DNA from: Clitopilus passeckerianus
Lineage: Eukaryota; Basidiomycota; Agaricomycetes; Agaricales; Entolomataceae
Length of the DNA stretch: 64,000 nt
Direction: 5' to 3'
Assembly: GCA_944990035.1 (NCBI GenBank)
Contig: CALYLX010000144.1
Location: 372,001-436,000, forward strand
Shown: positions 34,504-45,756 of the stretch, piece after piece
How positions within the stretch are numbered: the first letter of the stretch is position 1
Layout: every line of letters begins with the position of its first letter
The notes under the pieces: generated by a model
What the model was told of the DNA's origin: nothing
What the model saw: the letters and a program-made list of their open reading frames with translations, nothing else
The model's database searches: none
Program-made: the position numbers and the translations under genes

Positions 34504-35731
34504 GCTGGGGTAGGCTGCGACATGAGCCGAGTATAACGGGTAGTTGTATTCTGACGCAGGTTCAAGTACTGTACGGCTTCCCAACGGATTCCTGCGCAGA
34601 TCATATCTACCTGTCGCTGATATACTCATAACAACTTTCGACGATATAATATCATTGACGAATATGACTAAAACCGATCCCCTGTACGAACCTTTCAGCT
34701 AGCACTTATAATATGCGAGAATTCTCCGTCGAAGCCAAAGATGTATGTTGACTGGTAGCCAATTCTACGTATTGCCTCAGTACGGGACGCCGATGCCCTC
34801 ATTACGAACAAGACGGTTCTAGAGGTAAGGCCGCGACCGGATTTCTGCGATGATATTTTCCGTCGAGGTGGAAAACGAAATAGGAAGTAGCGCGCAGGAT
34901 ATCCTGCTATCCAAACTATTGCAATCCGATCCCCGCCAGATTTCAAATTTCATGGACTACCCATGTTTCTGGACATACGGCCACAACTCCTGTATCGCCT
35001 TTAAATTTCTCACCAAAACTCGTAGCATGGCTAACACCAGAGATTTGTTTCCTGCAGACATGAATTGAAATGTTATAACAATCATTCTCATTATTTGTTT
35101 CAGGACACTTTGATCAACGAGGCGCTCGCAGTATTCCAAGAATGTAAAGAAGCGCCGCCATCATACCAGCTCCCGTTTCAGTCACGGAATCAGTTGGTTT
35201 TAGACTTCCCAACAAGTCAGCAGCGTCAATAGGTCAAAGGACAGCCTAGCCGCACATCTGGCATGGAAGGCCGTGGCTTTACATCTCTCCATGTTTTATC
35301 ATAACCCGGTGAACTGCGTCCGTCTTGTGCTGGCGAGGCACTCGAAACCTCCTCATCTCCTTGCCCGATCCATATCACGGAACATGTTAGCATTTCATCA
35401 AGATCCTCAATATCTATCAGAACCTTCTTGTTATGCGTCATTGGGGCTAGAGGACACGCGACCAAGGAGTGACTGACGAAGCTGGGGGATTCTGACTCTT
35501 TAAAGCTGTCCTGCGACGATGCAATCACGATTGGTGTACGCGTCCACCACCTAATTCATGACGGGAGAGGACTACATTGAGCACTGCCCTACGGTGCTCT
35601 GCTGGTACATAAGGGACTAGCAGCTCTGTACCATTCACTCAATACCCCATAGCCAGCCACAACTGTCATTGTCTCCACATCCTTGATCGTCCCGCTAATC
35701 CCGGCACTGCCACAACGACATTATCCAGACG
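34504..35731. other. intergenic region
   Basis: About 1.2 kb without supported genes. Short frames on both strands (34695-34946 minus, 35226-35528 minus) have no recognisable domain. C/T- and CA-rich DNA just before 35732 suggests the F-box gene promoter. Confidence 0.45.
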
Positions 35732-36944
35732 ATGTCCAGTCTCCTCGACCTTCCACCAGAGCTCATAGACCGCATAATTGACCACCTTTTCGACGATGTA
35801 CAGGCTCTAAGAGCATGCAGTCTTGTCTGCAGCACGTGGCGATGCAGTAGCCAATACCATCTCCTTTCCTGCGTTCTTCTCGACTTGACTCATCCTCGCA
35901 AACGCCTACAGCCCTTCTTCGACCTCCTTGCTGCTCATGACTCCAGCCTTAGGAGCAAGATACGCAGCGTGACGCTGTCGTACCCGTATTGCTCCACCTA
36001 TTGGCGGGAAGCCATCCCATTACTTCCTCCGGTTGAGAAGCTGTCCTTGATCAACTGGAGGCACATCCCGGCCGAGTTGAAGAGCTTTAGTGAGGCTGGG
36101 ACGTTCCAGAGATTGAAGGACTTGAGTTTAGCGCTAGGAAGCATCAATTTCTCAGGTTTCGTAGAGTTCGCCGCTGAACTCCCAGTGCTGGAAGCACTGA
36201 CCCTGAATGGCTTTGGTTGGAGGAGTAGAACGGAGGCAGAGAGGGCGGCAAAGGTGCACGATACAACAGTGAGGTTGCTACCCAAGCTGAAGCGGGTGCA
36301 CCTGGGTTTGCGGAGTATAACTGCGGCACCAGTGCTCGCAATCCTGTTTGAGAGGAGGATATTGCCGAGATTGAACAGCCTACAGGTGGACGAGTTGACG
36401 AGCGGAGACGCATCGGGTCCTGTACGGGACCTCCTTGCAGCACAGGGCTCGTGCCTCCAGAACCTAACTATTTCTGCAAAAACGAACCTTCGTGAGTACT
36501 CCAGCATCGTTTGATCAAAGAATGTTGCTTACCCTTGGAACAGCATTAAATTCTAACAGCCCTGTGAGACTTTGCGAGAACAGATCCCTCAAGTCAATAC
36601 ACTTCCAAAATCTCGTGGATCCCAGGCATGGGGCGTCAATCGAGCGGCAGTCAGTCTCCGCCAACTGGGTGATACATGCCATCAAGCAGCTCCCACTATG
36701 CTTGCGGGAAATCTCCTTCAGCTTCTGGTTGATACCAGGAGATGACCTAGGGCTGCAAGAGCCTACCAAGGAGAGCATCAACTGGAAGCTCCTCAATGCC
36801 ATCCTGATGCGGTTTCCGGAGCTCGAGAGGGTGACTTTCTACATCTCTGCCCTGGAGCAACACCGGCGCTGGTTGGCACACTGCATCAGAAAACGTCTGG
36901 GCGGAATACGGAGGACATTGAGGTTCGAGGGGCTTCAACCTTGA
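35732..36944 (+). CDS. F-box protein with leucine-rich C-terminal region
   Basis: Probable substrate adaptor of an SCF ubiquitin ligase, of the large basidiomycete F-box/LRR group. Two exons (35732-36491 and 36544-36944) with a GTGAGT...AACAG intron give 386 residues. The F-box is at residues 3-45: LLDLPPELIDRIIDHL then ALRACSLVCSTWR. The rest has irregular Leu-rich repeats such as LPVLEALTLNGF, LPKLKRVHLGL, LQNLTISA and FPELERVTFYI, ending LRFEGLQP. No membrane segment or signal peptide. Target unknown; such genes are numerous and fast-evolving in mushrooms. Confidence 0.85.
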
Positions 36945-38752
36945 GTGGCGGGTTGAGATGTCTTGCGGGATGGTATCCAGAATGAAGAAGGGATCATGGA
37001 GATCGACTTCCTTCCTAGGTTCCATGTATTCATCATTATTTATGTTTATGACAGAGTTCTCCTAGGGAAGAACACTGAGCTCGGTGCAAACCTCCTGTGA
37101 GGACCGAGCTCACCCGTTCCCATTGAGGCTGTGGCGTAGTCCACGAACAGGCAGAACAAACATGTGCAGGTTTATGTTGAGCCAGTGCAGCAGAAGCGGA
37201 CCGAGAGAGATAACACGAGCGGAAGGTGATAGAGAAGTAGTTTCGGAAGCCACGCGTGGCGTATTAAATTGGCAGGTCTAAAAGTACAAGGAGACTATTA
37301 AGGTCAAGATATAACTGCAATATTGGCGTTAGAAGGAGGCTGCAGGCATGGGATTATAACACACACCTATGTGTGAAGCCATGCTGGTCTACGCTGAACT
37401 GGTGGTATTTTGGTGGACACATTACTTCTTCGTCTTTCGGCTTTCCACAAAAAGCACTCGTCGCTTCACTGTATCGGAATGTTAAGCAACTCTTTCTCGA
37501 GAATATTGCATGAATACGTACCCATTGGGTCGTACTTGACAGCAGAAAGCTTTGGGCCTTGTCGTAGGCGCTGCATGGTGTAAATGAAACCTGTCTGCGC
37601 GGTTGAAATTAGGCGCACAATCAATGTCCTAAACCATTGGTCAGTAGCTTGTTTGCTGAACCCAGTTCGTGGTCGCCTTGCCTTGCTTTTGCTTTTGCTG
37701 CCATCGTTGACGTTGAGCTCGCTGGCTGTCGAAATTTGGCAAGTATCGGATTCGGATATCGGAGAGCCCGAGCTTGCTTACGTGATTCCCGAATTTTCTC
37801 ACACTTTCTCCCCTTTGTGCCATGCCGTGCCACACATTGCCACTGCCAAGGCTACTCGAGGTCCAGTCGCAACAGACACTTACCCCTTGGCAAGCCACAG
37901 GGTCTCCCTGACTGGAACGAAAGATAAAGATACTGCAATCAGTGCAATGCAAGGGCACACGTTTGATAACCTAGATGCTCCGTAGGCCCCTTCGTAACGC
38001 TAATCTCACGGAAGGGTTTCTCGTGTCGATCAACTGCACGTTCCAACGCAGGGCGTTGGTTAACCCCAGGATACGGATATACAGCTGACACCCTCTCACG
38101 TCAAACGTGGCTCCTCGGTGTGGGAGATTGCCACGAGTGGCAGTTTCTTGGGCTCCTCTGTGCATCCCATTGCCGATGAATTTCCTCTAAATTGTGCTGC
38201 TGCTGCAAGACTTTGCTTATTTCGATCTGCCCGATACTCCCGGCTATGCTCAAGATAGCTCAGATGTCACTACAGAGTTCCCCCTGGTTCGGGAATTACC
38301 TCCGCGTCGAGATACCGTATCAGGATATCCCCATGATCGAACACCCAAGATCACTTGGTCCTTTTGAATGGCCGATCGTGTCCGTTACGAGCACCAGCTG
38401 CTTGATGTGGGCAACACACACCTTATTCATCCGGGGCAACGTCGGTCAAGGGTGATTGGCATTTCACATTCTGGAGTTTTCAGGCACTTACCCGCTTCTT
38501 CAGAATATAAAAACACATCCCCTTGATGAAGGCGTCACACGCTGCGTCCTTGCGACTCCCAAATGATAATATTGGAGCGCACCGACTTGGAGATCTGGAA
38601 CCGTCCTGAAGGTATGTTGTTGTGATCATCAGTGACAAGGAACGATGACTTAACCTTATTATCCCTACCGAATCCAGAACTCGTCAAAACGCGCTCAATA
38701 CGTTTCCGAAGGCCCTAAACACCCTTCCCCGACGTTCTTCCCAACCAGCTAG
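36945..38752. other. intergenic region left of the inverted duplication
   Basis: About 1.8 kb. Open frames such as 37584-37985 show no family feature and no promoter, so I do not call them. A TATA-like AATATAAAAA at 38504-38513 is the best candidate promoter for the gene at 38753, although 240 nt away. Confidence 0.45.
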
Positions 38753-40347
38753 ATGCAGGTCCTTGCAGGCCTGGTGCCCGGTGGACCGCAGGCTGCGAAA
38801 GCGCTAGAATCTGCAGCTCACCATCTTCTCATCAACAAATATTACTCTTTAGCATCAATAGGTAAAGCCCATCTTTTCGTCATTAGATCTTCTCTGACGC
38901 CATTACTTAGTGATGCTCATTTACGACACCCTGCTGACGATGGATAGAGAGGTTAAAGTTATCTGGAAAGCGAAGTGGTCGGCGGTGAAGGTCCTCTTTC
39001 TCTTCAATCGGTGAGTATTTTCTCTGGTACAGCTGGAGTTCTGCCTAAACAGAGGGTTTAGATACGCTACGATTATTGCGTATGGTGCATCAATTGCTGG
39101 TCTGCCTTCTTCCCACCCGTGCCATAAATGTCCCTGACCAAGAACCTACAGCCCTTCACTCTACCTGGCCGATCTCAGTGTAACTTTTATTCATTCGAAT
39201 GATCTGCCCAGTTCCTTTAACAAATTCGTCCTTGTAGGTGCAAACGCTATGTCTTGTTCCCTGGCGTGTTCAATCTTATACAGCAAGCGGTAATTGGAGG
39301 TAAGCCTCTGCATCTGGAGTCTCGCATTCAAGGCTGACGATGTCACCTTCAGCCATCCTCATGCTCTTCACGTATGCAATATTTGAACGAAGTCCGATAG
39401 TCTTGGGTATAATACTCTTGACATACTTCGCTCAAATTGCTGTTACGGGGTGGTCTCTTGGAGTAGTGATTGCTATCCCTCTACCTCCCGGTTTCGCTGG
39501 ATGTACGTCGCTCGTTCATACACCGATAACCCTCAAACTGATATATCAACAGGTATTTTCGCCGGCAAGTCGGGCACGGGCATACGTACGCCAAATGTTC
39601 CGTTTCTATCTCTCAGATTCATACTCAACTATTCCTGAACAGGAGTAATCACTGCGTGGATTATGCAACTCGTCTTCATCTCCGTCGTTTTCTCCCTGAT
39701 GATATGGAAAGCCTTCCGACTACGGAAAGCCAATATCAAGGCTCCACTCGTTGACGTGCTCACCGAACATGGGCTGAAACACTTCTGGTAAGTCCCCCTG
39801 TTCTTTGTGTGAGGTAATGCTGACGGCCTGGGCCAGTGTGATCTTTCTGGCGAATCTCGTCAACGTTCTTAATTTCTCGGTAAGACATTCAATTGCTCTC
39901 TCTTGTGTCTGGTCCGCTCATCATTCCCCATCAGCTCGTGAAAGTGAATATTCTTTTCCCTAGAACACGGTCATCGGACTCACGAAACTTTGATCTAGGC
40001 CAGAGACATCAAATCAGTCCATGCGACATTTAGCGCTTTGTAGGTTCAATATTTCTGCCCATTCTACCTTTCTGATCTTTCTTCATAGGATTACCGTCCT
40101 AATGGTCAACCGCCTAGTACTCTCGATTCGCCAAGAAGCCGATAGCCATCGGTACCCGACAGAACGCACCACCATCGGCCAACCCACCTCATCTCGTAAT
40201 CGACGTGGGCCTAGACCTCCATCTTTGGGTGGCCTCAAGAGAGCCACCTCAGACGACGTTCCACGGGAGAGCGAAACAATTGTTGTTGTGGGTTCTGGTC
40301 AGGAGGATCACGAGTTGACGAAGTTTGCGCATTCAGTATACGTATGA
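38753..40347 (+). CDS. DUF6533-domain multi-span membrane protein (copy 4)
   Basis: Same family as copies 1-3 but closer to copy 5. It starts MQVLAGLVPGGPQAAKAL. Blocks: KYYSLASIVMLIYDTLLTMDRE, WSAVKVLFLFNRYATIIAY, ALHSTWPIS, CKRYVLFPGVFNLIQQAVIG, ILMLFTYAIFERSPIV, FAQIAVTGWSLGVV, FAGKSGTGIR, MQLVFISVVFSLMIWKAF, VIFLANLVNVLNFS and ITVLMVNRLVLSIRQEADS. The basic/acidic tail ends KFAHSVYV. Here the two nucleotides that form a separate microexon in copies 1, 2, 3 and 5 are continuous with the upstream exon (TCAGT then GTAACT donor), so this copy has one intron fewer at that place. It is convergent with a DUF1838 gene, an arrangement mirrored at 44489-47431. Confidence 0.82.
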
Positions 40348-40516
40348 TGGGGTTCATGGTGTTTCATGGTTTCATATCCGCTTCTTCATTCATTTAATGT
40401 ATCGATATGGTTCTGTATCTACCTGTCTCATGAGTGATGGCCCACAAGAAGAACGAATTTAATGTATTGATCTTAGATTCATGATACATATAGTACAGCC
40501 TCATAGGCATTCAATT

Positions 40517-41504
40517 CTACTGTTCTGATAAGGGGAACTCATGACCCTCCTCCCACGCCTTGAACACTTCTGGTCTCGTGAAATAGCTCCAGCTAGACAC
40601 TCCTGGTCCTGGGTTGGTCCTCTCCGTCGGAGCAGCCTTGTATACAGGCACCTTCTTATCGATAATATCCTTCAGAACTGGGCTCAGTCCTTGCCAGTCC
40701 TGGACTTTAGCGCCTGAGGCGATGAACAGAAGAGAAACGCCAGTGTCGGGGGTACCCATCCAAGGCAGAAGTGGCGATGTACGAGTCCAGTTGATCTGAG
40801 TTGACGGGAGGGAAGTGAGAGATTTATCCTTGAGCTCGTCACCGGAAATGGTAAACGTGAAGGACTCGATGGCAGCATATTTGGCTTGAGAACCCGCGAA
40901 CTTTGCGAAAGGTGCTTGAGGATCGGATGTCGGGTTGAGCGGGTTGGGATAAGAGAGGGGAATTGTTGTATTGAATGTGTAGCGTCCCCCAGGAAGGGAA
41001 CGCGCCTGGTACGAGACGAAAGAGGGGAACTTGAGCTGAACCGGATTGTTCTGGACATGAATTACTGGCAAAAGCATGAGAAAAATTCAAGCAACCGACA
41101 GTATCATGGCGGCTACGATCAAAGGCTTACCATTGACATCCTTCCCACTGTACGGATTGTGCCAGGTATGCAGGACCTCATTCGTCTTCGGATCCAGGTA
41201 TAGTTGCAGTTCACGTGAAAGGAGATCCCAAGAGCCATCGGGTAGCTTCTTGGCTCGAGCAACATTCATTCCACGGACGTTGAAGAGCACTGATGGCGTC
41301 TCTCCAGGCTTGTACGCCCTGGGACCACGATGAGGTAGATGGCACCACAGGATACCAAGCCACTCACAAAGCCTGCCCCTGCCATTCAACAACCGTACTC
41401 TCAGTCTCGTCGGTACTTGCTCGCAGTCGAATGAGGTCCTCAAGGCTGATGGGGCTCGAATCCGTTGGTGCCTTTTCGCCAACAGTTTGTGGTGGAATCG
41501 TCAT
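40517..41504 (-). CDS. DUF1838 family protein (copy a, no signal peptide found)
   Basis: DUF1838-family protein; function unknown. The model has three exons. MTIPPQTVGEKAP leads into LEDLIRLRASTDETESTVVEW. An intron (GTGAGT...CCCAG) joins AYKPGETPSVLFNVRGMNVAR, with LQLYLDPKTNEVLHTW following. A second intron (GTAAGC...GCCAG) joins VIHVQNNPV. The last exon has PLSYPNPLNPTSDP, IESFTFTI, WTRTSPLLPWMGTPD and SSWSYFTRPEVF, and ends PLSEQ. It matches the gene at 44489 exon by exon. That copy has a clear signal peptide; here the frame upstream of ATG 41504 is open to a TAA without another ATG. Either a first exon with the signal is unrecognised or the protein is cytosolic and 5'-truncated. Confidence 0.82.
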
Positions 41505-42719
41505 CTCGATCGAGGATGAGGCAGAAGAAACAAAGGCGATCCCAGGTTGTGCAAGACAGTGGGCGGAAAGAAAGGCTGGTTAAATCAATTCTTTCAGGCT
41601 TTAATAGTCTACGAACGGATTGTAGGCTAGCTAGAACACTCCAGCACGATAAATGGAACATTTCCTGATTCGTTCTAACTGTTGGGGCACCGAGTGACGC
41701 CGCTGGAGGCTGTCCTGATGTACATATTCGAGACGCTTGTAGCGCCGACGCTAAACCAAGATTTCCAAGTCTCCTGCACTCAATGTGACTCGTTTTTAGC
41801 TGCCTTCCAAGCGTATGAGCATCCGGGAATTGGGCCCACAGGTATGATATCTTTTTTCGAGAGACATTTCGAAGGGGTTCTGGCGTCAAACTTGAATCAG
41901 TGTGCTCCATGAAGGCATTTAGTAAAGGCTTGGCGGGGATAAAGGCAAATGTCAATCAGTTCCTTACCTTTCTTGGCAGGCGTTACCGATGGGATCAGAG
42001 GTCATTGTGTCACACTAATCGCACTACGCCGGACCGATGAGGCCGATGTACTTTGGAACTTCAAGTTGGACATGTACATTGTACAGCTTGGCAAGCACCT
42101 TGTCATTCATAATGGCTTGCGGAGAGAGTAGTTCCATTCTCCTTTGCCAAGCCAACCTAACAGCTCATAAGGACCACTTAGCTCAATACACGGACAGAAG
42201 CAAGAAGCGAAATAAGCCGGGGCTTAACGAATCTCAACTTTCAAGTGGTTGCCAAGGTGGCCATGTCCTCAAAAGTCATATGCGGACACGTCAGAAATAT
42301 CGTATGCAGCATGCAAACCGGCCTGCCTAGATAATTATATTCTATGCGTGGGTCGAGAGGCTTGTTATTGATGTCACGGTAGTTCACAATCTATCCTCCC
42401 AAACTATGCACCTGTGATGGTGTCTATCGTTCTGGAATCGCCGGTGACTTGTATAAGATGCTCAGGTGGAAAACCGACTGATGTGCAGACTGCCAAGAGG
42501 ACGCTCTAGGATTTGCAGCAACCATGCTAGCCTGATGTACATATCGATTCGAATGAAGATCCCGAGATGGTTAGCATTCCGAACGTCCAAGCGGCGTCCC
42601 AATACTGTTCCTGTTGAAGGCACAGCTTCAAGCTCGCCTTCAAGTGAGAGCATAAATACAATAATCCATACAACTACCCGACCACCAAGATCCCGAACGA
42701 ACATACACAACGAAGCAGA
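41505..42719. other. left part of the central spacer of the inverted duplication
   Basis: No gene supported. It includes the 5' flank of DUF1838-a and the promoter of the orphan gene at 42720 (TATA-like CATAAATACA at 42651-42660). Confidence 0.5.
42651..42660 (+). promoter_or_regulatory. TATA-like element of the orphan gene at 42720
   Basis: CATAAATACA lies 60-69 nt before the start codon. Confidence 0.4.
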
Positions 42720-43769
42720 ATGCTCTATCAATGTTTCTTATTTGCTTTCTTGTTTTCACCCCAGCCCATTCAGGCAAGTATAATCCACCAAACGCTAGCT
42801 AATTCGACAACACTACAGGTTGACTATTCAAACGTCGGGTTCTCGGCCTCACGAATCACCAAACGAGGTGATCCAGAAGTTCTACCTCCACAATACTGGC
42901 GATTAGCCAAGAACCAGAATGAAATCGATTCATTTCGCACAAAATACAACCTTACCATCGTTACCTCCCAGCCACAAGATGCAGCACTCTTACCAAGCTG
43001 GCCACAAGCACTCCTACAATACTTTCTCATCAACCCGTTCCTCAATTTTGAATACAGTCACGACCGCTCCCACACCCAGGAATTCACCCGCGAAACGGAA
43101 TGGAGCAGCACTGTGCATTCTTATTCAAGATCGAGGTCGTTTGAGCTCGGGCTCCTCGACGTCATTCAGTATCTCGTCGCACCCCCCTGCTTCATAGCTT
43201 GGATCATCTCCTTCGCGCGGATCCAAAGCAGCGAGAAAGCGACGGCGGGGTGGGTTTCTGTCCTTGGATGGGGCACATGGATCTGCCTTGCTGGTGACCT
43301 AATGTCATGGAGCCCAATCCTAGGCCTTCCCCCTACACTACTCGCATTATTCCAGTGGGTACTTTCGCTCACAGTCATTATACAACGATGGACGCGAGGT
43401 ATCGGGACGGTCGCATACCTCATCACCGACAGTCACGGATGTACTCCCCATAACGGAGACTATGGCTACCTACAGAGCGGGATACGAGCACCACCTTACA
43501 GGATCATACAGACAGCCATGTTTGTTTCTGCTAGCATTATAGCCCCGCTGTCCATACAGTGTGGAGCCAAAGCGAAGAATGCTGTCAATTCTTCAATTTC
43601 GGCGATTGCGTTCGCAGAATTGGTTTATAGCGCCCTGGTTGCGTCGAAAGGAATGCCGATGGTGGTATCGGGTAATTGCCTCTTGGTTGAGCTTGATCCT
43701 CGGAAAGGATATCTCGACTCCTCCATCTCGACCACCTGGAAGACACTTTCCGGATTTATGGGTTTTTAG
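42720..43769 (+). CDS. intronless orphan membrane protein with signal peptide
   Basis: I do not recognise this 349-residue protein. It is a single uninterrupted frame, unusual here where nearly every gene has many introns. It begins with a hydrophobic signal-like segment (MLYQCFLFAFLFSPQPIQA). An extracellular-like region of about 110 residues follows, containing a Ser/Arg/His-rich stretch (HDRSHTQEFTRETEW). About five hydrophobic spans come next: LLDVIQYLVAPPCFIAWIIS, VLGWGTWICLAGDLM, LPPTLLALFQWVLSLTVII, TAMFVSASIIAPLSI and ISAIAFAELVYSALV. The short C-terminus ends LSGFMGF. A TATA-like box precedes it. It sits alone in the unduplicated centre of the inverted duplication. Confidence 0.7.
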   Translation: MLYQCFLFAFLFSPQPIQASIIHQTLANSTTLQVDYSNVGFSASRITKRGDPEVLPPQYWRLAKNQNEIDSFRTKYNLTIVTSQPQDAALLPSWPQALLQYFLINPFLNFEYSHDRSHTQEFTRETEWSSTVHSYSRSRSFELGLLDVIQYLVAPPCFIAWIISFARIQSSEKATAGWVSVLGWGTWICLAGDLMSWSPILGLPPTLLALFQWVLSLTVIIQRWTRGIGTVAYLITDSHGCTPHNGDYGYLQSGIRAPPYRIIQTAMFVSASIIAPLSIQCGAKAKNAVNSSISAIAFAELVYSALVASKGMPMVVSGNCLLVELDPRKGYLDSSISTTWKTLSGFMGF

Positions 43770-44488
43770 GATTTTCGTATACTTTTATATCTGTCGATTA
43801 GATTAGTGTTGTTTAGCTACAAACTTTGGGCTTGGGCATGGAAGAAAGTGTTATGCGTAGTCGTCCCAGGTTGTAGCATCGTCGCTTGTCAGTCTGCGAC
43901 GTGTGTGAGGCAATGCCAAGTATCGCCGTGACCTCAGAGGCACAACGAGGCACACATAGACTCTGGTGGCGCATCGCATTACCGTCGGCACGATCAGGTT
44001 CCGCAGGAGGGCATGGCATCCGACGGATAAAGACTTCCTAGAGACTTCCCGAGACATGTTTACTTGAAGAAGAGAACGTATGGCGTTTCTTCTCCGTTCA
44101 ATAGGAACTTCACGAGCTCTGCTCCTGGCTTATAAACCAATTCACGGCTGAGCGGACTCTGAGCCAAAAGTACACCTACGGCAAAAACCAGTGCAATTAC
44201 GGATAAATATCGCCCGCATTCTAAAGGTCTCAGTCAGCGCCTCTTACGTCTTTTCCTCCATTTGAGTGTGGGCCTGCCGTGATATATTACTTACCAGGGA
44301 TTGATGTTCTCTCATGTTGTTGGCCACAAGCTTTCGTTTTGACAGTGCCGAAGGGGTGAGAAATCGCGAACTCGCGTAGTCAGACGTGCCTCCAGCTCGG
44401 TTTCCTTTATGAGCCTCGACATCGATCACTAAGATGACAGAACCCATCCCCACCAACCTCGGTTCCACAAGCAGGCAGTGGAGTGACA
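43770..44488. other. right part of the central spacer of the inverted duplication
   Basis: No gene seen. GGCTTATAAACC at about 44128-44139 is TATA-like but 350 nt from the next start codon, so its role is unclear. Confidence 0.5.
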
Positions 44489-45557
44489 ATGTCTGGAGGT
44501 TACTTGAAGCTCGTTCAGCTGCTTTTCTTGCTCGTCGCGACTTTGGCGGTCACGGACGCGCAGGCTGACTTCGACACCTCTGATGCGGCGAAAGGGGGCA
44601 AGCCTTCAAGCTATACCGTTGGACCAGAGGACCTGATTCGTATCAGAGCAAGTACCGACGAGTCCCAGAGTACTGTCGTGGAATGGTCTGGCCAGACTCT
44701 GTAAGTTGGCCTCTAGCAGGTGAAATAGCGGTTGCTGACCCGTGCTTCTAGGTCGTACAAGCCCGGACAGGCACCTGCAGTTGTCTTCAATGTCCTAGGG
44801 ATGAATGTTGCTCGGGCCAAGAAACTCTCAGACGGAAGCTATGATCTTCTGGCGAGAGAGATACAGCTCTACCTAGACCCCAAGACGAACGAGATTCTCC
44901 ACGTCTGGTCTAATCCTTTCATCTCCCAGAACGTTACGGGTATGAATCTGTGTCTGTACCACTATTCCATCCAGTTCTGATACCGAGCCTATTACTTTAG
45001 TCATACACGTCCAGAACAATCCTGTGTACCAGAACATTCCCGCTGTCGCTCAATACAGCGCACGAGCACTGGCAGGAGGTGACTACAGCTTCACCTACAA
45101 CATTCCCCTGGCCTACCCCAATCCCCTGAACCCCACCAACGACCCCAGTTCCCAATTCGCGCCCTACCAAGGCTCCTTCCAGGCCCTCTACACCGCCATT
45201 GAATCCTTCACATTCACCTTCCCCTACAGCGAGGTGAAGCAGAAGAAGCTAAAGAGTGTGCCGTCAGCTCAAATCTACTGGACCAGGACGAGCCCACTTC
45301 TCCCCTGGATGAAGAGCCCGGATACGAACACGACACTCTTCTTCGTCGCTAGCGGAAACAAGGTCGCGAAGGGCTGGAAGGGGCTGAACCCCATCACGAA
45401 GAACATCATCAAGACGACTTTGCCTGTTTACCAGGATGCGCCGACGTCAAGGGCTGCACCTGGAGGTGGCGTCACGAGCTGGAGCTTCTTCACGCGTCCT
45501 GACGTGTACCAGGCATACCTCAACGGCACGCAGTTCCCCATTCGAGAGACTTCATAG
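44489..45557 (+). CDS. secreted DUF1838 family protein (copy b)
   Basis: Paralogue of the gene at 40517-41504 in inverted position. Three exons: the first (44489 to about 44702) encodes the signal peptide MSGGYLKLVQLLFLLVATLAV, then YTVGPEDLIRIRASTDESQ and STVVEWSGQTL. The second has YKPGQAPAVVFNVLGMNVAR, LDPKTNEILHVW and NPFISQNV. The third has VIHVQNNPV, IPLAYPNPLNPTNDP, IESFTFTFPYSEV, WTRTSPLLPWMKSPD and TSWSFFTRPDVY. It ends PIRETS. The domain is DUF1838 (PF08894), of unknown activity. An alternative in-frame GTG just upstream is not a plausible eukaryotic start. It ends 199 nt from the convergent DUF6533 copy 5. Confidence 0.88.
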
Positions 45558-45756
45558 CCCTCATAGGTGTAGAATTGTGCATTGTTCAAACGGACTTGTA
45601 CGAATTACAAGCAGATGTAAATGTAAATGCAATTCATATCACATTGAAAGATAGGAGATAAAAATACATCGGTATAATCCAGAAATCCAAAACGAAACAT
45701 AGTAAATGAAAGTGATTAGGTATAATAATTTTGCTTCCGGCATAACATGACCAAGC

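Noticed and set aside
37584..37985. 133-codon frame with a hydrophobic leucine run
   Set aside because: No promoter or similarity to a known family; the reverse strand is equally open, typical of chance.
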